The position numbers and the translations under genes were made by a program. DNA of 5,216 nucleotides from Synechococcales cyanobacterium PMM_0085 (GTDB taxonomy: Bacteria > Cyanobacteriota > Cyanobacteriia > Elainellales > Elainellaceae), in assembly GCA_949127705.1 (NCBI GenBank), contig CASBQJ010000336.1:1-5216 (forward strand), written 5' to 3'. Within the stretch, counting starts at the first letter, position 1. Every line of letters begins with the position of its first letter. Shown here piece by piece: positions 1 to 5,216 of this stretch. The notes under the pieces are model-generated. The model saw nothing but the letters and a program-made list of their open reading frames with translations, was not told the DNA's origin and ran no database searches.

Positions 1-554
1 ATCAAAATTGGGCCACTGTCTACGGCTAAGCGAACTAGGTGAACAGTGCAGCCCGTCACTTTTACCCCCGCCGCCAGGGCTTGTTCGACTGCGTTGGCTC
101 CCGGAAAGCTAGGTAGAAGGCTGGGATGCAGGTTCAAGATTCGATCGCTGAAGGCGTCGATTAACACCTGGGTTACTACGCGCATCCAGCCCGCCATGAT
201 GATCCACTCGACCCGATGCTGCTGCATGGTGGCAATAATCGCCTCATCGAGGGCTTCACGGCTAGAAAAGTCGCGATGGTTGAGCAAGGTGTGGGGAATG
301 CCCCAGCGCTGAGCCCGGGCAGCGGCTTTGGCGGTGGGCTGGTTGTAGATCAGCACCTGCACCTGGGCGTTGAGGGTTTGGGCGGCAATGGCCTGGGCGA
401 TCGCCTCAAAGTTGGTGCCGCTGCCCGACGCCAGTACCCCTAATCGCAGCGGTGCTGCAGCAAAATGCTGTGCCCATACCTCGGGCGGAATCTCCGGTGC
501 AATAAACCCGGATATCGTGTCCTGTACGTGAGCTGACGCCAAACCAGAATTCAT
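1..554 (-). CDS. purN: Phosphoribosylglycinamide formyltransferase (PurN), 3' end outside window
   Basis: PurN transfers a formyl group from 10-formyltetrahydrofolate to glycinamide ribonucleotide, the third step of de novo purine synthesis, in the cytosol. I translated the minus strand from the ATG at 554-552; 184 codons are visible before the window edge. The phosphate-binding loop SGSGTN is at residues 43-48. The catalytic block NLHPSLLP is at 141-148 (N141 and H143 match the E. coli PurN catalytic Asn106 and His108). VTGCTVH is at 166-172, and the catalytic Asp lies in VDSGPIL (D179). About 35 residues precede the Rossmann-like core, which starts near LRLGVLASGSG; my impression, unchecked, is that cyanobacterial PurN often has such an extension. 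No good Shine-Dalgarno precedes the ATG. A six-codon frame (571-551) ends with a TGA that overlaps it. HIP1 lies inside the gene at 397-404. It is divergent from ndhF and unrelated in function. Family assignment is firm; the exact start is less certain. Confidence 0.95.
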   Translation of the reverse strand, partial: MNSGLASAHVQDTISGFIAPEIPPEVWAQHFAAAPLRLGVLASGSGTNFEAIAQAIAAQTLNAQVQVLIYNQPTAKAAARAQRWGIPHTLLNHRDFSSREALDEAIIATMQQHRVEWIIMAGWMRVVTQVLIDAFSDRILNLHPSLLPSFPGANAVEQALAAGVKVTGCTVHLVRLAVDSGPIL

Positions 555-614
555 AGATCAAACCAACGCATTTCTTCACTATCGCATGTTGGCCACTGTC
601 TCAAGATGCAGGCT

Positions 615-653
615 CAAGACCTAGGCTTAGGACTTAGGCTCAGGGCACAGGGT
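615..653. repeat. Degenerate heptamer-type short tandem repeat
   Basis: Successive 7-base blocks read CTTAGGA, CTTAGGC, TCAGGGC and ACAGGGT, preceded by the related CCTAGG. The pentamer AGGCT also recurs every 13 bases at 610, 623 and 636. Cyanobacterial genomes are known for short tandemly repeated heptamers in intergenic DNA, and this looks like a decayed example. It lies between purN and the AT-rich block upstream of ndhF. No function is visible. Confidence 0.4.
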
Positions 654-690
654 ATTTTGGTACCTGATTGTGGTAAAACTCGGTTAAATC

Positions 691-880
691 AAAAATATCC
701 TAATCAGTCTGATTGAACATTACTATCGATTTTTTCTTGAATTCTCATCATTTCCATAGAGATCTATGGGGTATTATAAGTTTAACGATAGATTTTTAGC
801 TATAAGACTTAGTCAATCAATAGATTCAACTCTATCGATTGACTACAAAATCAGAGCTAAGACATCTCCAGCCACCCGTG
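691..880 (+). promoter_or_regulatory. AT-rich probable promoter/operator region of ndhF
   Basis: Composition changes sharply here to AT-rich DNA, between GC-rich genes. Small dyads are AATCAG-T-CTGATT at 702-714 and CCATAG-N4-CTATGG at 754-769; a much larger dyad at 810-845 is listed separately. Candidate sigma70-like -10 boxes are TATTAT (772-777) and TATAAG (801-806). Neither has a convincing -35 box at 16-18 bases. Such weak -35 boxes often go with regulator-dependent promoters. NdhF3 operons are known to be induced at low CO2 and controlled by the LysR-type regulator NdhR/CcmR. I did not find the reported NdhR motif TCAATG-N10-ATCAAT here as a literal match. No transcription start can be fixed from sequence alone. 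Confidence 0.45.
810..845. promoter_or_regulatory. Large inverted repeat, candidate operator of the ndhF-ndhD operon
   Basis: The arms TAGTCAATCAATAGA (810-824) and TCTATCGATTGACTA (831-845) are inverted copies with 14 of 15 positions paired (A819/C836 mismatched), around the 6-base spacer TTCAAC. It lies just downstream of a TATAAG box (801-806), where a bound repressor would block transcription. The arms contain TCAAT/ATTGA half-sites like those in the NdhR motif. However, the symmetry is even, unlike the odd T-N11-A dyad typical of LysR regulators, so the bound protein is unknown. No U-tract follows on either strand, which argues against a terminator. As RNA it would also form a hairpin. 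Confidence 0.5.
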
Positions 881-943
881 CTGGGAATGCCACAGGTTTT
901 TGCATGTTATGTGCAGCGTAACCCACCCTTAATTCATCTGGTT

Positions 944-972
944 GATCAGCTCATCCTGCTGAGCCGCTGATC
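944..972 (+). promoter_or_regulatory. Possible hairpin in the ndhF leader
   Basis: GATCAGC (944-950) is the exact inverted complement of GCTGATC (966-972). A nested alternative pairs GCTCA (949-953) with TGAGC (960-964) around the loop TCCTGC. The structure ends 55 bases before the ndhF ATG and is not followed by a T-run, so it is not a typical terminator. It could be a leader stem that affects mRNA stability, or an operator, or chance. Confidence 0.25.
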
Positions 973-1013
973 TAAATTAGTTCACCGCCTACCGTCCTTG
1001 ACGACCATCTTTC

Positions 1014-1020
1014 AGAGGGG
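1014..1020 (+). promoter_or_regulatory. Ribosome binding site that fixes the ndhF start
   Basis: AGAGGGG ends seven bases before the ATG at 1028. An in-frame ATG at 998 has no such sequence. The protein read from 1028 (MFQFLVQTAWLVP) has the amino end expected for NdhF3/NdhF4, so the ten extra upstream residues are rejected. Confidence 0.75.
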
Positions 1021-1027
1021 CTTGTCC

Positions 1028-2893
1028 ATGTTTCAGTTCCTGGTTCAGACAGCTTGGCTTGTGCCAATTTATCCGCTGGTAGGGATGCTGCTCTCCGCCG
1101 CCTGGTTTCCAGCGATTACTCGTCGCACGGGTCCCCGCCCTGCGGGCTATGTCAATGCCATCACAACGTTTGTATCGTTGCTGCATAGCTTGCTAGCACT
1201 GGTGACACTGTGGGGGCTATCGCCTCAATATCAGACCTACCACTGGCTTAACGTGGCCGGGTTAGATTTGACCCTGGCGATCGAAATCTCGGCTTTGACG
1301 GTGGGGGCAATGGTGCTAATTACCGGGCTAAACTTCACCGCCCAAATTTATGCCGTGGGCTACCTCGAAATGGACTGGGGCTGGGCGCGGTTCTATGCCA
1401 TGCTGGCGCTGTTTGAAGCCGGAATGTGTGGGCTGGTGCTGTGCAACAACCTGTTCTTCAGCTACATGATTTTGGAGATTTTGACGCTGGGAACATACCT
1501 CCTGGTCGGCATTTGGTTTAACCAATCACTGGTGGTGACTGGGGCGCGCGATGCCTTCTTGACCAAGCGAGTGGGTGACCTGTTTTTGCTGATGGGAGTG
1601 CTGGCGCTTTATCCGCTGGCAGGTACCTGGGACTTTAAGGAGCTGGCCATCTGGGCCCAAACGGCCAACGTTGACCCAAAGCTGGCAACTCTAGTCGGCC
1701 TTGCGCTGCTGGCCGGCCCGATGGGCAAATGCGCCCAGTTCCCGCTGCACCTGTGGCTCGATGAAGCGATGGAAGGGCCGCTACCCAGCACGATTTTACG
1801 TAACTCGGTGGTGGTGGCCACCGGAGCCTGGGTGCTGGTCAAAATGGAGCCGGTGCTGGCCCTGTCGCCTACAGTGATGGCGGTAGCGATCGCCATCGGC
1901 GCGGTAACTGCTCTAGGCGGCACATTAATTTCGATCGCCCAAATCGATATCAAGCGTGCCCTCTCTTACCTAGTTAGCGCCTACATGGGGTTGACCTTCA
2001 TTGCCGTGGGCGTTGGGCAAACCGAAGCGGCGCTGCTGATTGTGCTGACCCATGCGATCGCCATGGCCTGCTTAGTCATGGCCTCAGGGTCTATTGTGCT
2101 GAACAACATTACCCAAGACTTGACCCAGCTAGGGGGGCTTTGGAGTCGTCGTCCGATTACAGGGCTGTCCTTTATTGCTGGAGCGTTGGGTCTGGTAGCA
2201 CTACCCCCGCTAGGCGGATTTTGGTCGCTGCTGAAGCTGGCCGATGGCACCTGGCAAAACCATCCCGTGATTACAGCCCTGCTGCTGGTGATCAACGCTC
2301 TGGCGGCGTTTGCAGTGGCTCGTGTGTTTGCTCTGCTGTTTGGCGGTAAGTTGAACCCAATGACGGTGCGATCGCCGGAAAACCTGTGGCCTATTACCCT
2401 ACCCATGACCGTTGGCGCAGCGTTTGTCTTACACTTACCCATTATCCTGCAACGGCTGTCGCTGCTACCCGACTGGGCCATGATGAACAAAGACGTGGCG
2501 CTATTGCTCACCTGGTCCAGCATTTTTGGCCTCAGCTTGGGCGGTGTGGTGTATCTGGGCAGCTGGATTGCCAAACCCGTCAGCCTGCCATGGAAAGGAT
2601 TGCAAGATCTATTTGCCTACGACTTCTACACCCCAAAAATCTACCGCTCTAGCGTCGTTGGCAGCGTCGATTTCATCTCCCGGCTCACCGACTGGATCGA
2701 TCGCTACGTCGTCGATGGCCTGGTCAACTTGGTCGGCATTGTATCTATCTTTGGTGGCGAAACCCTGAAATATGGCAACAGTGGCAAAACCCAGTTCTAC
2801 GTCTTCACCATCGCCTTCGGCCTCGCTTTCATCGGTGTTTTAATGAGCTGGTCAATTCTATCTGAGCTGTCTGTTAGCGTCGGGCCAGGATGA
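1028..2893 (+). CDS. ndhF3: NAD(P)H-quinone oxidoreductase (NDH-1MS) subunit NdhF, probably NdhF3
   Basis: This is the distal antiporter-like membrane subunit of thylakoid NDH-1. In the MS form it couples proton pumping to CO2 hydration. The 621 residues are highly hydrophobic and match the shorter NdhF3/4 class (about 610-620) rather than NdhF1 (about 660 or more). RRTGPRPAGYVN is at 32-43. E150 is the conserved membrane Glu, and K234 in GKCAQFPLHLWL is the channel Lys. AQIDIKRALSY is at 304-314. A lateral amphipathic helix region spans about 515-585, and a last membrane helix about 589-612. Changes from canonical NuoL are R258-N259 where NuoL has Ile-His, M346 where it has Lys in THAFFKALLF, and L401-L402 after GFWS where it has Lys-Asp. 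From memory, MDWGWARF (115-122) and LGTYLLVGIWF fit NdhF3 better than NdhF4. The family is certain; the paralogue is about 70% sure. It is co-directional with ndhD. Confidence 0.95.
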   Translation: MFQFLVQTAWLVPIYPLVGMLLSAAWFPAITRRTGPRPAGYVNAITTFVSLLHSLLALVTLWGLSPQYQTYHWLNVAGLDLTLAIEISALTVGAMVLITGLNFTAQIYAVGYLEMDWGWARFYAMLALFEAGMCGLVLCNNLFFSYMILEILTLGTYLLVGIWFNQSLVVTGARDAFLTKRVGDLFLLMGVLALYPLAGTWDFKELAIWAQTANVDPKLATLVGLALLAGPMGKCAQFPLHLWLDEAMEGPLPSTILRNSVVVATGAWVLVKMEPVLALSPTVMAVAIAIGAVTALGGTLISIAQIDIKRALSYLVSAYMGLTFIAVGVGQTEAALLIVLTHAIAMACLVMASGSIVLNNITQDLTQLGGLWSRRPITGLSFIAGALGLVALPPLGGFWSLLKLADGTWQNHPVITALLLVINALAAFAVARVFALLFGGKLNPMTVRSPENLWPITLPMTVGAAFVLHLPIILQRLSLLPDWAMMNKDVALLLTWSSIFGLSLGGVVYLGSWIAKPVSLPWKGLQDLFAYDFYTPKIYRSSVVGSVDFISRLTDWIDRYVVDGLVNLVGIVSIFGGETLKYGNSGKTQFYVFTIAFGLAFIGVLMSWSILSELSVSVGPG

Positions 2894-2956
2894 AGGCATA
2901 GCTTTTTTCCCATTCATCTTCACCCATTTTATTTTTCATCCTTGCTCCTTCATCCT
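2887..2956 (+). repeat. Inverted GGATGAA-type repeat spanning the ndhF-ndhD junction
   Basis: AGGATGAAGG (2887-2896), which contains the ndhF stop codon, is an exact inverted complement of CCTTCATCCT (2947-2956), which ends seven bases before the ndhD ATG. TTCATC also occurs at 2913-2918 and 2935-2940, so the junction resembles a decayed array of TTCATCC heptamers. In mRNA the ends could pair around a loop of about 50 bases. The junction has no Shine-Dalgarno and no terminator-like T-run after a stem, so read-through from ndhF to ndhD is expected. Confidence 0.45.
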
Positions 2957-2963
2957 GCCAATC

Positions 2964-4493
2964 ATGCTTAGCCTTCTGATTTGGATTCCAATTTTAGGCG
3001 CGATCGCGATCGCCTTCTTGCCGCAAAGTCGGGCACGACTGGGTGGTTTGGTCATCTCTGGGGCGGTGTTCGCGCTGTCGCTGGTGGTGCTAAGCCAATT
3101 TGATTTGACCAATGCCGGGTTTCAGTTTCGAGAATATTTTGCCTGGATTGAAACACTGGGCTTGAACTACGAGCTGGCGGTAGATGGCCTGTCGCTGGTG
3201 CTGCTGGTGTTGAACAGTTTGCTCACGTTCATCGCCATTCTCACCACCAAACCCGATATTGAACGGCCTCGATTGTTCTATGGCCTGATCTTGCTGGTCA
3301 GCGGTGGCGTGGCGGGTGCCTTTTTAGCGCAAAACTTGCTGCTGTTCTTCTTGTTCTACGAACTGGAATTGGTGCCCTTCTACCTACTAATTTCAATTTG
3401 GGGTGGGGCGAAGCGTAGCTATGCTGCCACTAAGTTTCTGCTGTTTACGGCCATTTCTGGATTCTTTGTGCTGGCCTCATTCCTGGGCTTAATTTGGTTG
3501 ACCCACTCGTCCACCTTTGCCTACGAATCGCTGCTGGGTCAAACCTTGCCGCTGGCGTTGCAGGTGGTGCTGTTGGGGATGCTGCTGGTGGGGTTTGGCA
3601 TCAAAATTCCGCTGGTGCCGTTCCACACCTGGCTGCCCGATACCTATGTCGAAGCCTCTACTCCCGTGGCGATTTTGCTGGGCGGGGTGCTGGCTAAGCT
3701 GGGCACCTACGGCATCTTTCGGTTTGGGCTAGGGCTATTTCCGGAAGCCTGGGCAAAGCTGGCACCCTGGCTGGCAATTTGGGCAGCAATTAGCATTATG
3801 TATGGCGCAATGACGGCGATCGCCCAAAAAGACATCAAGCGGATGGTGGCCTACAGCTCCATCGGGCACATGGGCTACATTCTGCTGGGTGGGGCTTCAT
3901 TGACGGCGCTAGGCGTGGTCGGTGCCGTCTCTCAAATGGTGGCTCACGGACTGATTCTGGCGCTGCTGTTCTACCTGGTGGGCGTGATTGAAGCCAAGGT
4001 AGGCAACCGGGAACTGGATGTGCTGAATGGGCTGATGAATCCAATTCGGGGGCTGCCGTCGATCAGTTCGCTGCTGGTGTTGGGCGGCATGGCCAGTGCC
4101 GGGATTCCGGGACTAGCAGGCTTCATTTCCGAGTTTTTGATCTTTCAGGGCAGCTATGCCGTGTTCCCCGTGCAAACGCTGCTGGCGGTAGCTGGCACGG
4201 GTCTAACGGCGGTATATTTTGTGATTTTGCTGAACCGCACCTGTTTCGGCAAGCTCGACAATGACACGGCCTACTATCCTCGCGTCACCTGGAGCGATAA
4301 GGTGCCCGCGCTCATCTTGACTGTGCTAATTATATTTCTGGGGATACAGCCCTCGTGGCTGGTGCGCTGGAGCGAATCGACTACAACGGCGATGGTGGCA
4401 GCGGTGCCGATTTTGAGTCCTAGCACGCCGATTGTTGACGTGTTAGGAGTCGAAAATTTAGGCGTCGAGCCGGGGGTCAATCGTCCAGGTTGA
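2964..4493 (+). CDS. ndhD3: NAD(P)H-quinone oxidoreductase (NDH-1MS) subunit NdhD, probably NdhD3
   Basis: This antiporter-like membrane subunit of NDH-1, homologous to NuoM, sits next to NdhF in the distal membrane arm and pumps protons. It has 509 residues with many membrane helices. All the key charged positions I can place are kept. E133 (FYELELVPFY) matches the membrane Glu. K214 is in GFGIKIPLVPFHTWLPD. K245 is in GVLAKLGTYG. KDIKRMVAYSSIGHMGY is at 289-305. H328 is in MVAHGLILALLF, and E390 in GFISEFLIF is the exit-site Glu. A Pro-rich, non-membrane tail covers about 478-509. The ATG at 2964 begins a typical NdhD amino end (MLSLLIWIPILGA), but no Shine-Dalgarno precedes it; the upstream stretch is pyrimidine-rich. 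It lies 70 bases after ndhF and is probably co-transcribed. It is called NdhD3 from pairing with the NdhF3-like partner; NdhD4 remains possible. Confidence 0.95.
   Translation: MLSLLIWIPILGAIAIAFLPQSRARLGGLVISGAVFALSLVVLSQFDLTNAGFQFREYFAWIETLGLNYELAVDGLSLVLLVLNSLLTFIAILTTKPDIERPRLFYGLILLVSGGVAGAFLAQNLLLFFLFYELELVPFYLLISIWGGAKRSYAATKFLLFTAISGFFVLASFLGLIWLTHSSTFAYESLLGQTLPLALQVVLLGMLLVGFGIKIPLVPFHTWLPDTYVEASTPVAILLGGVLAKLGTYGIFRFGLGLFPEAWAKLAPWLAIWAAISIMYGAMTAIAQKDIKRMVAYSSIGHMGYILLGGASLTALGVVGAVSQMVAHGLILALLFYLVGVIEAKVGNRELDVLNGLMNPIRGLPSISSLLVLGGMASAGIPGLAGFISEFLIFQGSYAVFPVQTLLAVAGTGLTAVYFVILLNRTCFGKLDNDTAYYPRVTWSDKVPALILTVLIIFLGIQPSWLVRWSESTTTAMVAAVPILSPSTPIVDVLGVENLGVEPGVNRPG
3000..3013. 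repeat. Two overlapping HIP1 octamers
   Basis: GCGATCGC occurs at 3000-3007 and again at 3006-3013, inside the first codons of ndhD, where it encodes an Ala-Ile alternation. Other copies lie at 397, 1886, 2054, 2368, 3816 and 4617. HIP1 is a highly over-represented palindrome in many cyanobacterial genomes. Its density here supports the taxonomic call. Confidence 0.9.
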
Positions 4494-4505
4494 GCGTCTG
4501 ATTCT

Positions 4506-4559
4506 ATATTGCCTCTATGAGAATATTGTCTCTATGAGAATATTGTCTCTATGAGAATA
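4506..4559 (+). repeat. 17-bp tandem repeat, 3.2 copies, carrying chained mini-ORFs
   Basis: The unit TTGTCTCTATGAGAATA is repeated three times with one base change (C4512 where the second copy has T4529). Each unit holds an ATG, at 4517, 4534 and 4551. The first two read Met-Arg-Ile-Leu-Ser-Leu-stop, and each TGA overlaps the next ATG as ATGA. The third ATG opens the downstream phosphatidyltransferase gene, so the array covers its ribosome-binding region. A GAGAA (4536-4540) ten bases before 4551 is the only weak Shine-Dalgarno candidate for that start. Confidence 0.9.
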
Positions 4560-5165
4560 CTGATGGATCGGCGTCTAATGACTCAGCTACCCATGGCTTT
4601 GGTTTTATTACGAGGAGCGATCGCCCCCTTCCTGCTCTGGGATGCCCTTGATGGCCACATAACCCCCTGGTTTTTAGTTGGCTATGGGGTGGCAGTGCTC
4701 TCCGATATCTTCGATGGCATCATCGCCCGCCGCCTGGGCGTCAGCAGCGCCAACCTGCGCCGTGCCGATAGCTGGGCCGATGTCGCCCTCTATGTCTGCA
4801 TTGCCGCTGCCGCCTGGTTCGTCCATCAAGATATCGTTTTAGCATTCCGTCTGCCCTTATTCACAGTCATAGCGGCTCAAGCCCTCTGGTGGCTGGTAAA
4901 CTTGGCCAAATACGGCAAACCCGCCAGCTACCACACCTACTCTGCCAAACTTTGGGGTCTCACCCTGCTAGCAGCCACCCTCGCTGTATTTAGCTTCAAC
5001 TCCGGCGGTATCGCCCTCTGGGTTGCCATCCTAGTCGGCATTGTTCACACCCTAGAAGAAATTGCCATGACCCTAATCCTCCCCACCTGGCAGCACGACG
5101 TTCTGAGTTTGATCCATGCCCTGCGATTGCGCCGCGAGTTGAGCACGACGCAAATGCAAGATTAG
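4551..5165 (+). CDS. CDP-alcohol phosphatidyltransferase family membrane protein
   Basis: Members of this family swap CMP on a CDP-alcohol for a second alcohol to make phospholipids or related phosphodiesters in the membrane. The 204 residues contain the active-site signature as D52-x2-D55-G56-x2-A59-R60, then D73-x3-D77, so all four metal-binding and catalytic Asp residues are present. The Gly expected four residues before the third Asp is L69, within LRRADSWAD. From memory that variant recurs in a subfamily, so the enzyme may still be active. Roughly six hydrophobic segments follow the usual family plan, and YHTYSAKLWG is at 127-136. The acceptor substrate cannot be named, and nothing ties it to PgsA specifically. 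The start at 4551 lies in a 17-bp tandem repeat; ATGs at 4563 and 4578 are real alternatives. It begins 57 bases after ndhD, where cupA is normally found, and is probably transcribed with it. A HIP1 site lies inside, suggesting a long-resident gene. Confidence 0.85.
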   Translation: MRILMDRRLMTQLPMALVLLRGAIAPFLLWDALDGHITPWFLVGYGVAVLSDIFDGIIARRLGVSSANLRRADSWADVALYVCIAAAAWFVHQDIVLAFRLPLFTVIAAQALWWLVNLAKYGKPASYHTYSAKLWGLTLLAATLAVFSFNSGGIALWVAILVGIVHTLEEIAMTLILPTWQHDVLSLIHALRLRRELSTTQMQD

Positions 5166-5216
5166 CCGTTAGCATCACCTGCAACTCCGCCTCTGGCCTC
5201 CCCCCCTCCCTCTACC

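Noticed and set aside
46..443. Plus-strand open frames of 88 and 75 codons
   Set aside because: They lie antisense to purN, whose catalytic motifs are clear on the minus strand. Their translations show no recognisable family.
11..601. 11-bp direct repeat GGCCACTGTCT at 11-21 and 591-601
   Set aside because: A few 11-base matches are expected by chance in a 5-kb window. There is no target-duplication or mobile-element context.
868..884. CCAGC/GCTGG stem with a 7-base loop
   Set aside because: A five-pair stem is too common in this base composition to support a feature, and no T-run follows.
899..920. TTA-N9-TAA resembling a CmpR-type site (908-922 area)
   Set aside because: The reported CmpR spacing is 7-8 bases. 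With nine bases between the halves the match is not convincing.
1609..2574. Long minus-strand open frames (114 and 197 codons) opposite ndhF
   Set aside because: They are antisense shadows of a well-conserved GC-rich gene. Their translations are low-hydrophobic and resemble no family.
2890..2901. ATGA overlap at the ndhF stop opening Met-Lys-Ala-stop
   Set aside because: Three codons only. Overlaps of this size arise often by chance and nothing follows in frame.
5166..5216. Pyrimidine-rich tail after the last gene as a terminator
   Set aside because: No stem followed by a T-run is visible in the 51 bases available, and the region is cut by the window edge.

Overview
The window looks like cyanobacterial chromosome. 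Two points support this. It carries an operon for the CO2-uptake form of the NDH-1 complex, which is known only from cyanobacteria. It also holds eight copies of the HIP1 octamer GCGATCGC (two of them overlapping), a hallmark of many cyanobacterial genomes. Degenerate heptamer-type short repeats in the intergenic DNA would fit a filamentous Leptolyngbya/Phormidium-like lineage, but that placement is only a guess.

Layout. (1) Positions 1-554, minus strand: the first 184 codons of purN (glycinamide ribonucleotide formyltransferase), cut by the window edge. (2) Positions 555-1027: a 473-bp intergenic region between purN and the divergent ndhF. It holds degenerate heptamer repeats, an AT-rich block of about 190 bp with several inverted repeats (the best is a 15-bp-arm dyad at 810-845), a possible leader hairpin and the ndhF ribosome binding site. 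(3) Positions 1028-2893 and 2964-4493, plus strand: ndhF and ndhD, membrane subunits of an NDH-1MS-type complex. The best fit is NdhF3/NdhD3, the inducible high-affinity CO2-uptake form. The NdhF4/NdhD4 form is not formally excluded. (4) Positions 4506-4559: three copies of a 17-bp tandem repeat. Each unit is an ATG-led six-codon frame whose TGA overlaps the next ATG, and the last ATG begins the next gene. (5) Positions 4551-5165, plus strand: a 204-residue CDP-alcohol phosphatidyltransferase-family membrane protein of unknown substrate. The last 51 bases hold nothing recognisable.

How the genes work together. NdhF3 and NdhD3 replace NdhF1/NdhD1 at the distal end of NDH-1. With the Zn protein CupA they couple ferredoxin-driven electron flow and proton pumping to hydration of CO2 to bicarbonate. 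The usual third gene, cupA, is not in the window; a lipid-head-group transferase gene sits in its place. purN is divergent and functionally unrelated.

Most notable points: the tandem-repeat mini-ORF chain in front of the phosphatidyltransferase, the strong dyad upstream of ndhF, changed proton-path residues in NdhF beside intact ones in NdhD, and a changed catalytic-motif glycine in the phosphatidyltransferase. No clearly new multi-gene system was found.
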